Source of the DNA: Streptosporangium brasiliense
Lineage (GTDB): Bacteria; Actinomycetota; Actinomycetes; Streptosporangiales; Streptosporangiaceae
Length of the DNA stretch: 64,000 nt
Direction of reading: 5' to 3'
Assembly: GCF_030811595.1 (NCBI RefSeq)
Contig: NZ_JAUSRB010000002.1
Coordinates: forward strand, 2,356,001 to 2,420,000
The translations under genes were made by a program, and so were the position numbers. Below the pieces are notes generated by a model. It made no database searches. It worked only from the letters and a program-made list of their open reading frames with translations, and was not told the DNA's origin. Positions 1 to 8,898 of this stretch are shown piece after piece; positions within the stretch are counted from its first letter, which is position 1; each line of letters begins with the position of its first letter.

Positions 1-1893
1 GCCGTGGCCACCGCGCTCGCCGAGCGGACCACCACGTACGCGGCGCTCGCGGTCCTGCTGGCCGCGTGCGGCCTGGCGACCTTCACCGCACGGGTGCCAC
101 GGGCCGCCGCGGCCGCCCTGGCGATGGCGGTGCTGTCGGCGACCGGCCTGATCTGGGCGGTGACCGTCGGGACGGGATGGCTGCCGGTGCTCGAAGGACT
201 GGCGCTGGCACTGGCCGCAGGCGCGCTGCCGGCCGGGCTCCTCGCCCTCCACCGGTGGCCCGTCCCAGAGACGGCCACGGAGTCCGGACCGGGTGGGACG
301 GCCGCCGAGCCTGGGCCCGGTGGGATGGCCACGGAGTCCGGACCCGGTGGGACGGCCGCCGAGCCCAGGCCCGACGGGGCCGCCGATCATGGGACAGCCG
401 GAACTGGTGCCGCCGGTGGATCGGCGGCCCCAGGTGGGACGGTCGGGGCTGGGACTGGAGCCACCGGTGGACCGGTCGCTGAGCACGGGGCCGCCGAGCA
501 TGGGACGGCCGGAACTGGTGTCGCCGGTGGATCGGCGGCCGGCGGCGGGACCGCCGGGGGCGGGGTCGTTGACCCTCGGAGGGGGACGGGGCTCGTGCTG
601 GGGGCCGTGCTCGCCGCGCTCGCGCTGCTCCCCATGCATGCCGCCCTCGCCGAGATCCTCAGGTTCTACCGGCCGCTCACCCTGCCGTGGACCGCGCTGG
701 ACGTCCCCGCCGGCCGCCACCCGCTCCTCGTCGTGGTCGCGCTTCTGGTCGCGGCGGCGGCGGTGCTGCTCTCCTGGCAGGTCGCCGGGGGCGGCGGCGC
801 GTTCCGGGCCGGGCTGGCGGCCTGGCCGGTGGTGGTGGTGACCCTGCCGGTCTCGGTCGGCCTGCCGTACGGGCTGGAGGTGGGGCTGTTCGTCGTGGGT
901 CTCGGCCCGTCGGCCTGGGCGGCCGCGCGGAGCCGTACGGACTGGGCGCTCGGTGGGGCGGCGGCGCTGTGGACGGCCTCGACCGCGCTCTCCTGGGCGC
1001 TCATGAGCAGACCCGCGACGCTGATCGTGCTGCCGGTGGTCGCGGCGGTCGCGGCGGCGGTCGCCTTCCGGGGGCGGGCGCGGGCCGCGCGGGTCGCCGG
1101 CGCGGGGCTGGCGACGGCCCTCGCCGGCGGCGAGGTGCTCGCCGCCGGGCTGGCGCTGGAGTGGCCGGTACGGCACGCGGCGTTCGGCGTGCTCGCCGTG
1201 GCCTGCCTGGCGGCGGCCGTGGCGGGCAGGTTCAGGAGGGCGACGCCCGCGATCGGGGTGGAGGCGGCCGGCTACGCCCTCGCCGCCGTGGGCCTGTGGC
1301 TCGGTGCCGCCGATCTGCCGCTGGCCGGGCTGGCCTGCGCGGTCGTCGGCGTGCTGATGGCCGGTACGGCGCTGCGGCCCGACCGGCGATGGGCCGGATA
1401 CGTGGGGACCGGCTTCCTGCTGGCAGCCTCCTGGCTGCGCCTGCTCGCCTCCGACGTCACCGTCGTCGAGGCGTACACGGTGCCGTTCTCGGTGGTCCTG
1501 CTGGCGTTCGGCTGGTGGCGGGCGAGGGGCCGCGAGACGTCCTCGTGGGTCGCCTACGGCTCCGGGCTCGCCTCCAGCCTGGTCCCCAGCGTGATCGCGC
1601 TGCTCGCCGGGGCAGGCTGGATCCGGCCACTGCTGCTCGGCGCGGTCTCGCTGGCCGTGCTGCTCGTCGGGGCGCGTTTCCGGCTCCAGGCGCCCGCGCT
1701 GCTCGGCGGCCTCACCCTGGCCGTCGTCGCCCTGCACGAGCTGGCGCCATGGATCGCGCAGATCGTCGTGATGGTGCCGAGATGGGTGCCGATGGCGGCC
1801 GGGGGACTGCTGCTGGTCGTGCTCGGCGCGACCTATGAGGCGCGGCTGGGGGACGTGCGTCGCCTGCGTGCCGCCGTCAGCCGGATGCGCTGA
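1..1893 (+). CDS. Polytopic membrane protein, 5' end outside window
   Basis: The reading frame is open from the left edge, so the true start probably lies upstream; the first GTG in the window is at 4. At least 12 hydrophobic segments are visible across about 630 residues. The C-terminus (PMAAGGLLLVVLGATYEARL followed by a basic tail) resembles large actinobacterial membrane proteins annotated as SCO7613-C-terminal-domain proteins; this is family recollection and gives no biochemical function. Residues about 93-195 form a Gly/Thr/Ala-rich low-complexity insert built from in-frame DNA duplications (54-bp and 111-bp periods) that interrupts the membrane part. Its stop overlaps the 3' end of the convergent secreted-protein gene by 17 bp. 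Membrane location is secure; the role is unknown. Confidence 0.75.
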   Translation, partial: AVATALAERTTTYAALAVLLAACGLATFTARVPRAAAAALAMAVLSATGLIWAVTVGTGWLPVLEGLALALAAGALPAGLLALHRWPVPETATESGPGGTAAEPGPGGMATESGPGGTAAEPRPDGAADHGTAGTGAAGGSAAPGGTVGAGTGATGGPVAEHGAAEHGTAGTGVAGGSAAGGGTAGGGVVDPRRGTGLVLGAVLAALALLPMHAALAEILRFYRPLTLPWTALDVPAGRHPLLVVVALLVAAAAVLLSWQVAGGGGAFRAGLAAWPVVVVTLPVSVGLPYGLEVGLFVVGLGPSAWAAARSRTDWALGGAAALWTASTALSWALMSRPATLIVLPVVAAVAAAVAFRGRARAARVAGAGLATALAGGEVLAAGLALEWPVRHAAFGVLAVACLAAAVAGRFRRATPAIGVEAAGYALAAVGLWLGAADLPLAGLACAVVGVLMAGTALRPDRRWAGYVGTGFLLAASWLRLLASDVTVVEAYTVPFSVVLLAFGWWRARGRETSSWVAYGSGLASSLVPSVIALLAGAGWIRPLLLGAVSLAVLLVGARFRLQAPALLGGLTLAVVALHELAPWIAQIVVMVPRWVPMAAGGLLLVVLGATYEARLGDVRRLRAAVSRMR

Positions 1894-2971
1894 CCCGACC
1901 CCTGCCACCTGGTCGCCCCTCAGCCAGACCCTCTCGGCCCGGCCCCTCCGGCCTCACGCCGGGCCGCCGGCTTGAGGCGCGGGCCGGCGGCTTGACGCGC
2001 GGGCCGGCGGGACGGGCTCCGGCGGACGGCTTGGCGCGGTGGTAGGCCACGATGACGACCCTGCCCCGGCTGCAGGCGCCCTGCCCGTCGCAGGCCCTGA
2101 CCGGCACCTGGTACAGGATCGGCCGGCCGGCCCTGGCGGTCACCGTCCCGTCGGGGCCGACCGTCACCTCCAGCCGTGGCTCCGGGGCGCCCGCGCTGTA
2201 GGTCACCTCGTCGCCCTCCGGGTCCTCCGAGTCGAGGGAGCCGCCGATGCTGTGCCTCACCGGCCCGGACAGCACCAGGTACGGCACGCTGGGCGGCCGG
2301 TTCCGCACGGCGAGCGAGGAGGCGCAGGAGATCGAGACCGAGTCGAGGAGGTTGCCGTAGTCGGGCCGACCCGTCCCGGAGGAGACCGAGACGAACTCCA
2401 CCCGGGTCGTCCACTGTCCCCGGGGGACCGTGTAGCTGCCGCTGTAGTGGCCCCATCCGCCGTTGCCGTCGGCGATGTCGGGTGAGTCCTGCCCGGCCGG
2501 GGTCTGCACGACGCCTCCGATCCTGACCCGCATGACGTCTTTGCTGTCCGGGCTCCCGGTACGGCCACGGTGCGCCAGGCTCCAGTCCAGTGTGGAGCCG
2601 GGCAAGGTCCTGATGTCCTGGTGGAGCGTGGCCACCGAGGTCCCGTTCAGCTCGGCGAACTGGTCGCCGGTGTCGGGGGGGACCGTGAAGTTCATCGGGG
2701 CGGCGCGGTTGTCCCGGCCCCAGATCTCGATGAGGCCGTCACTCGACGAGGTGCGCCACCCGGGGACGTCCTCGCGCAGGTGCTCCTGCCCGCGCAGGCC
2801 GTCCGGCTCCTCAAAGCCCCCGCTCACCATCGTGCACTCCCCGCCCGTGCCGTTCCGCGCGGCCGAGACCGGCTGGGGGGTGAGGAGGAGGGCGGGGGCG
2901 GCCAACGACACCGCCACACCCGTCAGGAGAACACGCAGGGGGCTCCCTGCCCCGGCATGCGACCTTTTCAT
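1877..2971 (-). CDS. Secreted protein with jelly-roll-like and cadherin-like (Ig) regions
   Basis: The ATG at 2971 is chosen because it opens a clear Sec signal peptide (KRSH, hydrophobic core, then PVSAA) and has a purine-rich GGGGGAA site just upstream; an in-frame start at 3076 would put about 35 unrelated residues before the signal. The mature protein (about 330 aa) has an N-terminal beta-sandwich-like region with GGFEEP, WGRDN and LNGT motifs, like secreted DUF642/carbohydrate-binding proteins, then NRPPSVPYLVLSG...DPEGDEVTYS typical of an Ig/cadherin-like repeat, and a Pro/Arg/Gly-rich tail of about 50 residues. Cysteines at the domain ends suggest disulfides. No catalytic motif was recognised. 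It probably binds envelope or extracellular polymers (inference). Confidence 0.7.
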   Translation of the reverse strand: MKRSHAGAGSPLRVLLTGVAVSLAAPALLLTPQPVSAARNGTGGECTMVSGGFEEPDGLRGQEHLREDVPGWRTSSSDGLIEIWGRDNRAAPMNFTVPPDTGDQFAELNGTSVATLHQDIRTLPGSTLDWSLAHRGRTGSPDSKDVMRVRIGGVVQTPAGQDSPDIADGNGGWGHYSGSYTVPRGQWTTRVEFVSVSSGTGRPDYGNLLDSVSISCASSLAVRNRPPSVPYLVLSGPVRHSIGGSLDSEDPEGDEVTYSAGAPEPRLEVTVGPDGTVTARAGRPILYQVPVRACDGQGACSRGRVVIVAYHRAKPSAGARPAGPRVKPPARASSRRPGVRPEGPGREGLAEGRPGGRGRVSASG

Positions 2972-3323
2972 ATGTTTCCCCCGAAATGAATAGCCGCATC
3001 GCGTTCCGCGTGCGGACGTATTCCCGTATTCCCTGCTCAGTGGGGGTAAAGCTTGCCTACATATGGGTGCGATCAATAACGAGACGGGGCATCCCCTTCT
3101 TTTCTGGAGAGGATTGCCGTTAACTTTCGGGCATGTGCCTCCCGGTGGCCGGAGCGTCCGGTTCCGTCGGCTCGCCCGTGGCGGTCGCGCCCCTCGCCGC
3201 CGGTCCTGAGCCGTTTCTCGCCGTGTGCGATTCAGAAAAAGCGTGGAAAGTCACGGCCGGTCCCGGAGCGGAGGGGAATCCCACCTCTGGGAAGGTCGGC
3301 ATCCCTGCCGGTAGGGTCGCGCC
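2972..3323. promoter_or_regulatory. Divergent intergenic region between secreted protein and lhgO
   Basis: About 350 bases with lower GC than the flanking genes, holding the outward promoters of both neighbours. A small in-frame open stretch (3133-3327) runs into the lhgO start but has no convincing ribosome site or protein-like composition. No clear operator palindrome was seen. Confidence 0.4.
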
Positions 3324-4514
3324 GTGAACATCGGGATCGTCGGCGCGGGAATCGTCGGTCTGGCGGTGGCCAGGGAGGTGGCGCGGACCCGCGGCGCCAC
3401 GGTGACCGTCCTCGACAAGGAGGACCGGGTCGGAGCCCACCAGACCGGGCACAACAGCGGGGTCGTCCACGCGGGGATCTACTACCAGCCGGGCTCGCTG
3501 AAGGCCCGGCTCTGCCGCGAGGGCGTGGCCCTGCTCCGGCAATACTGCGCCGAGCACGGCATCCCCTACGAGGAGGTCGGCAAGCTGGTCGTCGCCTCCA
3601 CCGCGGCCGAGCGGCCGGGGCTGCGCGGGATCGCCGAGCGCGCCCGTGCGAACGGGGTCCCCGGCATCGCCGAGCTGGACGCGCTGGCGCTGCGGGAGGT
3701 CGAGCCGCACACCGTCGGGGTGGCGGCCGTGCACTCCCCGCACACCGCGATCGCCGACTTCCCCGCCGTCGCCCGCCGCCTGGCCGCGGACGTGGAGGAG
3801 ACGGGCGGTTCGGTGCTGCTGTCCCACCCGGTCCGCGCGCTGCGGGAGACCGCGGGCGGGGTGGAGGTGCTCGCCGGGCCGCGCAGGCTCCGCTTCGACC
3901 GGCTGATCGTCTGCGCCGGGCTGGGCACCGACACCGTCGCCCGGATGGCCGGGGCGGCCGGCGACGTGCGGATCGTCCCCTTCCGCGGGGAATACTACGA
4001 GCTGGCCGGCGCCTCGAAAGACCTCGTCCGGGGGCTGATCTACCCGGTGCCCGACCCCCGCTACCCGTTCCTCGGCGTGCACCTGACCCGCAGGATCGAC
4101 GGCGAGGTCCTGGTCGGACCCAACGCGGTCATGGCCCTGGCGCTGGAGGGCTACTCCTGGGGTGACATCGATCTCACCGACCTGCGCCGGATCCTGGCCT
4201 GGCAGGGCACCCGGCGACTGGCGGCCAGGCACTGGCGGACCGGGGTGAGGGAGGTGCTCGGCTCCATGGCCAAGGGGTCCTTCCTGGCGGCCGCGCGCCG
4301 CTACGTGCCCGAGCTCACCAGGGCCGACCTGGTCAGGACCGCCGGCGGGGTCCGGGCCCAGGCGGTCGCCAGGGACGGGAGCATGCTCGACGACTTCGCG
4401 ATCGACGTGCACGGCCGCGTTACCCTGGTGCGGAACGCCCCCTCACCGGCGGCGACGTCGAGTTTGGCGATCGCCAGGCATATCGTGGGGTTAACCTCTG
4501 TGTTGACCCGTTAA
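3324..4514 (+). CDS. lhgO: L-2-hydroxyglutarate oxidase (FAD-dependent)
   Basis: A 396-aa flavoprotein of the DAO superfamily. The N-terminal GIVGAGIVGLAVAREVAR is a dinucleotide-binding beta-alpha-beta fold, followed by VGAHQTGHNSGVVHAGIYY, the signature of LhgO/L2HGDH enzymes, and a C-terminal GGVRAQAVARDG segment near the flavin. Length matches the family (about 400 aa). The expected reaction is oxidation of L-2-hydroxyglutarate to 2-oxoglutarate, passing electrons to the membrane quinone pool, which repairs a side product of lysine or TCA metabolism. Start GTG at 3324. It stands alone; the response regulator begins about 20 bases after its stop, so read-through is possible. Confidence 0.9.
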   Translation: MNIGIVGAGIVGLAVAREVARTRGATVTVLDKEDRVGAHQTGHNSGVVHAGIYYQPGSLKARLCREGVALLRQYCAEHGIPYEEVGKLVVASTAAERPGLRGIAERARANGVPGIAELDALALREVEPHTVGVAAVHSPHTAIADFPAVARRLAADVEETGGSVLLSHPVRALRETAGGVEVLAGPRRLRFDRLIVCAGLGTDTVARMAGAAGDVRIVPFRGEYYELAGASKDLVRGLIYPVPDPRYPFLGVHLTRRIDGEVLVGPNAVMALALEGYSWGDIDLTDLRRILAWQGTRRLAARHWRTGVREVLGSMAKGSFLAAARRYVPELTRADLVRTAGGVRAQAVARDGSMLDDFAIDVHGRVTLVRNAPSPAATSSLAIARHIVGLTSVLTR

Positions 4515-4534
4515 CTGCTTTTTCATGTGGGCGA

Positions 4535-5257
4535 GTGAAGATAAAACCCGTGACCGACTCACCCGAAGCCCGCCTGCTGATCGTCGAGGACGAGCCGAAC
4601 ATCCTCGAACTGCTGGCCGCGAGCCTGCGGTTCGCCGGGTTCGGGGTGAACACGGCGGGCAACGGCACGGACGCCGTCGCCGCGGTCCAACGGCACCGCC
4701 CCGACCTCATCGTGCTCGACGTGATGCTGCCGGACATGGACGGATTCGACGTCGTGCGGCGCCTGCGCGGCGGCGGCACCGACACGCCGGTGGTCTTCCT
4801 CACCGCGCGTGACGCCACCGATGACAAGATCCGGGGGCTCACGGCGGGCGGGGACGACTACGTGACCAAGCCGTTCAGCCTGGAGGAGGTCGTGGCCCGG
4901 ATCCGGGCGGTGCTCCGCCGTACCGGCGCGGGAGACCTGCCGGCCCGGCCGCCCCGGCTCACCTTCGCCGACGTCGAGCTCGACGAGGAGAGCCACGAGG
5001 TGTGGCGCAGGGGCAGGGCCGTGGCGCTGTCGCCGACGGAGTTCAAGCTCCTGCGCTACTTCATGGCGAACGCCGGCCGGGTGCTGTCCAAGGCCCAGAT
5101 CCTCGACCACGTGTGGGACTACGACTTCCGGGGTGACGTCGGGATCGTGGAGTCCTACGTCTCGGTGCTCCGCCGGAAGATCGACAACACCGATCCCCGG
5201 TTGATCCACACCCTGCGCGGGGTCGGCTACGTCCTCCGCCTGCCGCCGTCTTCATGA
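4535..5257 (+). CDS. OmpR/PhoB-family response regulator
   Basis: 240 aa. The receiver domain occupies residues about 13-125 with acidic pocket E18/D19, phospho-acceptor D62 (LIVLDVMLPDMDG) and K112 (YVTKPFS). The C-terminal winged helix shows LSPTEFKLLRYF and LRRKIDN...IHTLRGVGYVLR. The stop overlaps the ATG of the histidine kinase (ATGA), so the two are translationally coupled. GTG at 4535 is used; GTG at 4550 is an alternative. Upstream (4490-4516) there are three GTTAACC-like heptamers that could be binding sites. It closely resembles the orphan regulator at 12719. Likely controls envelope or neighbouring efflux genes (inference). Confidence 0.93.
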   Translation: MKIKPVTDSPEARLLIVEDEPNILELLAASLRFAGFGVNTAGNGTDAVAAVQRHRPDLIVLDVMLPDMDGFDVVRRLRGGGTDTPVVFLTARDATDDKIRGLTAGGDDYVTKPFSLEEVVARIRAVLRRTGAGDLPARPPRLTFADVELDEESHEVWRRGRAVALSPTEFKLLRYFMANAGRVLSKAQILDHVWDYDFRGDVGIVESYVSVLRRKIDNTDPRLIHTLRGVGYVLRLPPSS

Positions 5258-6642
5258 TCATCAATGGGTTCCCGCTGCGGGTGAAGCTGATCGGGATCAT
5301 CCTGGTCCTGCTGAGCATCGCGCTCACCCTCATCGGCATCGGCAGCGTCTCGATCATGCGCGGCTACCTGATCGACCGCGTGGACAGCCAGATGGACCTG
5401 ACCATCGACGCCACGCTGCGCCGCCTGCACCGCGGAGCCGTGACGCTGGTCGGCAAGCCGCTCCCGGCCGACACCAGGCTGGAGCTCCGCAACGCCAGGG
5501 GCGGGATCATCCTCCAGCTCAGCGGTGGCGACGTGGAGGGCAAGCCCACCCCGCACGTGTCGCCCGGACAGGTGCACGGGCCGTTCAACAGCGGTGAGTG
5601 GCGGGTCCACATCAGTCCCCTGGACAACGGCAGGAGCCTTCTGGTGGCCGTGGACATGGCAGAGGTCCGGCAGATCATCGGCCAGCTCGCGCTGGTGGAG
5701 CTGCTCGGCGGTGGCGGGCTGATGCTCGCGCTCGCCGGGGTGGGCGTGGTGGTCATACGGCGGAGCCTGCGCCCGCTGGAGGAGATCGAACGCACCGCCC
5801 AGGCGATCGCAGCCGGGGACCTGAGCCGCCGCGTCCCCGACGCCGACCCGCGCACCGAGGTCGGGCGCCTGGGCCAGTCGTTGAACGGCATGCTCGCCCA
5901 GATCGAGACCGCCTTCCGTGCCCGGTCGGAGTCCGAGGCCTCGGCCCGCCGCTCCGAGGAGCGCATGCGGAGGTTCGTCGCCGACGCCTCGCATGAGCTC
6001 CGCACGCCGCTGACCTCCATCCGCGGCTTCGCCGAGTTCTACCGGCAGGCACCCGACGTCGACCCCGCGCCGCTGCTGCGCCGGGTGGAGTCCGAGGCGG
6101 TCCGGATGGGGCTGCTCGTGGACGACCTGCTGATGCTCGCCCGGATGGACCAGCAGCGGCCGGTCGCCATGCGCCCGGTGGACCTGCTCGCCATCGCCGC
6201 CGACACCGTCCACGACGCCCGCATCCTCGCCCCCGCCCGCCAGATCACGCTCTCGGTGGACGGCGCCGCGCTCATCGTCTCCGGCGACGAGGTACGGCTC
6301 CGCCAGGTCGTGGGCAACCTGATGACGAACGCGCTCACCCACACCCCGGACGGCACCCCCGTCCGGATGACGCTGTCCGCCCGGGACGGCATGGCCGTCA
6401 TCGAGGTGGCCGACGAAGGTCCGGGGCTCAGCGCCGAGCAGTGCGAGCGGGTCTTCGAGCGGTTCTACCGCGTCGACTCCGCCCGCGGCCGCCGCGCGCC
6501 CGAGGACGGCGGCAGCGGTCTCGGCCTGGCCATCGTCGCGGCCATCGTCGACACCCACGGCGGCACGGTCGAGGTGGACTCCGTCCCGGGGGAGGGCTCG
6601 ACCTTCCGGGTGGCCCTCCCCCTGGCGGCCGAAGACGGCTGA
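5254..6642 (+). CDS. Membrane sensor histidine kinase (HAMP-HisKA-HATPase)
   Basis: 462 aa. Transmembrane helix 1 is at about residues 11-35 and helix 2 at about 146-168, enclosing an extracellular sensor of about 110 residues. A HAMP linker (LRPLEEIERTAQAIAAGDLS) follows. The HisKA box FVADASHELRTPLTSIRGF contains phospho-acceptor H247. The ATPase domain shows the N box (NLMTNALTHTPDG), G1 (VADEGPGLS) and G2 (GSGLGLAIV). It overlaps the response regulator by 4 bp, so this is its cognate kinase. The architecture matches actinobacterial envelope-stress kinases of the MprB/TcrY type; the ligand is unknown. Confidence 0.93.
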   Translation: MIINGFPLRVKLIGIILVLLSIALTLIGIGSVSIMRGYLIDRVDSQMDLTIDATLRRLHRGAVTLVGKPLPADTRLELRNARGGIILQLSGGDVEGKPTPHVSPGQVHGPFNSGEWRVHISPLDNGRSLLVAVDMAEVRQIIGQLALVELLGGGGLMLALAGVGVVVIRRSLRPLEEIERTAQAIAAGDLSRRVPDADPRTEVGRLGQSLNGMLAQIETAFRARSESEASARRSEERMRRFVADASHELRTPLTSIRGFAEFYRQAPDVDPAPLLRRVESEAVRMGLLVDDLLMLARMDQQRPVAMRPVDLLAIAADTVHDARILAPARQITLSVDGAALIVSGDEVRLRQVVGNLMTNALTHTPDGTPVRMTLSARDGMAVIEVADEGPGLSAEQCERVFERFYRVDSARGRRAPEDGGSGLGLAIVAAIVDTHGGTVEVDSVPGEGSTFRVALPLAAEDG

Positions 6643-6820
6643 TCCTCCGGTCCCCGGCGGCCGAGCCGGGTTGTGATCCTCGGATCCCCAGCGGCCGAGG
6701 ACGGCTGCCCCCGGCGGCCGGGCCGGGCTGATCTCCCGGTCCCCGGCAGCCGGGCTGATCCTTCGATCTTCGGCGGCCGGACCCCGGCTGACCCTCCGCT
6801 CCCCGGCGCGGGGACGGGCG
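6643..6820. repeat. Degenerate ~35-45 bp GC-rich repeats between convergent genes
   Basis: The gap between the convergent kinase and adaptor genes holds about five imperfect copies of a unit containing GATCCTCCGG, CCCCGGCGGCCG and GCCGGGCTG. The units carry internal GC-rich inverted elements and could act as a bidirectional terminator. No coding potential is convincing here. Confidence 0.5.
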
Positions 6821-8749
6821 TCAAGCGCCTGCCGGCCAGCTGCTGTCGGGGAAGCCTCCGGTGACCGTGCCGCCGGGGAGCACCACCCGCTCGTTCTCGC
6901 GCAGGCCCGCGGTGATCTCGATGTACCGGTCGCTGCGGACCCCGGTCCGCACGGCCCGCTCGACGCCGCCCTGAACGGTGACCACCGACCCTCCGCCCGC
7001 CTTGGACCGTACGGCCTGCGCCGGGAGGTAGAGCGCCTGCTCCGACTCGGCGACGGTCACCGTGACGGTGGCCGTCTGGCCGACCATGAGGCCCTTCGGA
7101 GCCTTGTCGAAGGCGACCGCGACCCCGTATCTCACCAGCCGGTCGGTGGTGGTCGCGGTGGGCGCGATGCGGGTCACCGTACCGGTGTGCTCATCGCCCT
7201 CCCGGGTGGCCAGCGTGATCGACGCCCGCTGTCCCAGTTTCAGCTCCCCGATGTCCGACTCGGTGAACAGCGCCTCCACCTGGAGCTCGTCGAGGTCCCC
7301 GAGGGTGACGAACGCGCCGGTGCCCACGCTGTCGCCGACGGCTCCGGCCACTGACAGGACGGTCCCGTCGGCGGGGGCGACGATCCGCACGCCCGCCAGC
7401 TCCTCCCGGGCGTCCGTCAGGTCGGCCTCCGCCCGCTTCACCTCGGCCTCGGCCTGGTCCACGCTGAGTGCGCGCTGCCCGCCGGTGCCGGTGCCGGTGC
7501 CGCCGGTGTCCGTCCGGCCGGTGCCGCCGTCCTCCCCGGAGCGCCGGTCGGCGCCCTGGGTGGGGCTCTGCCGCGGACACGCGGTGTCCCGCGGTCCGGG
7601 AGTGCGGCCGACGGTCGGCGTGGGACTCGCGCCGGGCTCCGCGGTCGTGGTGGACGTGGGCCGGGCCGACGGGCCGGGCTCGGGATGCTCGCTCGGCCGG
7701 GCCGTCGGGCCGGACCCGGTCGGGCCCGTGTTCGCGGGCGGGCGGCCCACCGTCGGCGTGGCGGTCACGGTGACCGTGGCCGTGGCCGTCACGGTCACCG
7801 TCGGGGCCGCCGTCACCGTGACGGTCACCGTCGGCGCGGGCTCGGGGGACCCCTCGGTGGGCGTGGGGGCGGGTGTCGGCGTGGCCGTGGGTTCCGGCGT
7901 CGGCGTCGGCGCCGGTGTCTCCGCCCGCGCCCGGGACAGCGCCGACACCGGCGCCGGTGTCCGCGCGGGCCCGAGGAAGTAACCCGCGGGCCGGAGGAAG
8001 TAGCCGGCGGGCGCGATCCCGCCCGCCGGGGCCACCGCCACCGGCCGCTCGGCCGTGGCCGGCGCGGAGGTGCGGCCCGGACCCGGGGATCCGGTCGGAC
8101 CGCCCGTGCCACCGGGCCCCGCGGTGCCGTCCGGGCCGGGCGTTCCTCTCCGGCCGGCCGTGCCGCTCGGGCCCGGTGCGGCGGTGGGCCGGGCCGACGC
8201 GCCCGGCGTCGCCGTGGGGACGCAGGCCGCCTGCCGGGCAGGGTCGCCCGACGTGCCCTGCTGCCCGGCCTGCTGCTGGGTCTGTTGCCCCTGGGTCTGC
8301 TGTCCCTGAGTCCGGGCCTGGGACTGAACCTGGGGCTGAGCCTGCGATGTCTGCGATGTCTGCGACGTCGCCGCGTCCTGGGCCCCGTCCAGTGCCTCGC
8401 GGGCCGCCGAGAGCTGCGCCTTGGCCGCGGCGTAGCGCTCGCGTGCGGGCGCGGAGCCGATCCTGGCCAGCACCTCGCCCCTGCCGACCTTGTCGCCGGC
8501 CTTGACGTAGACCTTCGTGACCGTTCCCGATCCGCCGAAGGCCAGCTCACGGGTGCTGTCCTCCACCGTGTTGCCCGCGGCGGACACCTCGGCCGTCACC
8601 GTTCCCCGCCTGGCGGAGGCCAGCTCCACCCGGGGCGCCGGAGCCGAGCCGTCGTCGAGCGTGTAGATCACGCCCGCGCCCACCAGGACGAGGGCGGCCA
8701 GGGCGAGTCCTCCCGTCCGCAGGGGCTTCGGGAGATTGGTCGGTCTCAT
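6821..8749 (-). CDS. HlyD/MacA-like efflux adaptor with ~300-residue low-complexity insert
   Basis: 642 aa, much longer than the usual ~400 for MacA-type adaptors. A single N-terminal anchor (residues about 11-32) is followed by the first lipoyl half-motif (GSGTVTKVYVKAGDKVG) and a short coiled segment. Residues about 125-430 are Gln-, Pro-, Thr- and Gly-rich low complexity, including runs of TVTVTAAPTVTV. The second lipoyl half (VRIVAPADGTVLSVAGAVGD) and the beta-barrel/membrane-proximal domains then resume. In Gram-negatives the two halves are joined by an alpha-helical hairpin; here the insert replaces most of it and may span the thick cell wall (inference). It diverges from the MacAB-like operon, with which it may share transport partners. 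Confidence 0.85.
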   Translation of the reverse strand: MRPTNLPKPLRTGGLALAALVLVGAGVIYTLDDGSAPAPRVELASARRGTVTAEVSAAGNTVEDSTRELAFGGSGTVTKVYVKAGDKVGRGEVLARIGSAPARERYAAAKAQLSAAREALDGAQDAATSQTSQTSQAQPQVQSQARTQGQQTQGQQTQQQAGQQGTSGDPARQAACVPTATPGASARPTAAPGPSGTAGRRGTPGPDGTAGPGGTGGPTGSPGPGRTSAPATAERPVAVAPAGGIAPAGYFLRPAGYFLGPARTPAPVSALSRARAETPAPTPTPEPTATPTPAPTPTEGSPEPAPTVTVTVTAAPTVTVTATATVTVTATPTVGRPPANTGPTGSGPTARPSEHPEPGPSARPTSTTTAEPGASPTPTVGRTPGPRDTACPRQSPTQGADRRSGEDGGTGRTDTGGTGTGTGGQRALSVDQAEAEVKRAEADLTDAREELAGVRIVAPADGTVLSVAGAVGDSVGTGAFVTLGDLDELQVEALFTESDIGELKLGQRASITLATREGDEHTGTVTRIAPTATTTDRLVRYGVAVAFDKAPKGLMVGQTATVTVTVAESEQALYLPAQAVRSKAGGGSVVTVQGGVERAVRTGVRSDRYIEITAGLRENERVVLPGGTVTGGFPDSSWPAGA

Positions 8750-8898
8750 GACGGACCATATTGGTCTGCTCGATTCACTCTCTCCTCACAAATCCCTGAA
8801 GGTTTCCTGCGTATCTCCGGGCGCGGCGCGCGGTCTGCAGCAAACCTTCAGCCGGAGCCAGGGGTGCGTTTAAGGAAAATGCGTCAGGGTACGGCGCT
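8750..8898. promoter_or_regulatory. Divergent promoter region with 11-nt phased TTCAGC-type repeats
   Basis: The region between the two adaptor genes. It contains TGCAGCA at 8836 and TTCAGCC at 8847, direct heptamers 11 nt apart, the classic spacing for OmpR/PhoB-family tandem sites. Similar phased heptamers lie just before and just after the orphan response regulator (12664-12692 and 13427-13466). A CTGAAGG element at 8796 is the same core on the other strand. Confidence 0.5.

Noticed and set aside
3133..3327. Small open frame overlapping the lhgO start
   Set aside because: No ribosome site, no domain, composition unlike a protein; likely chance.
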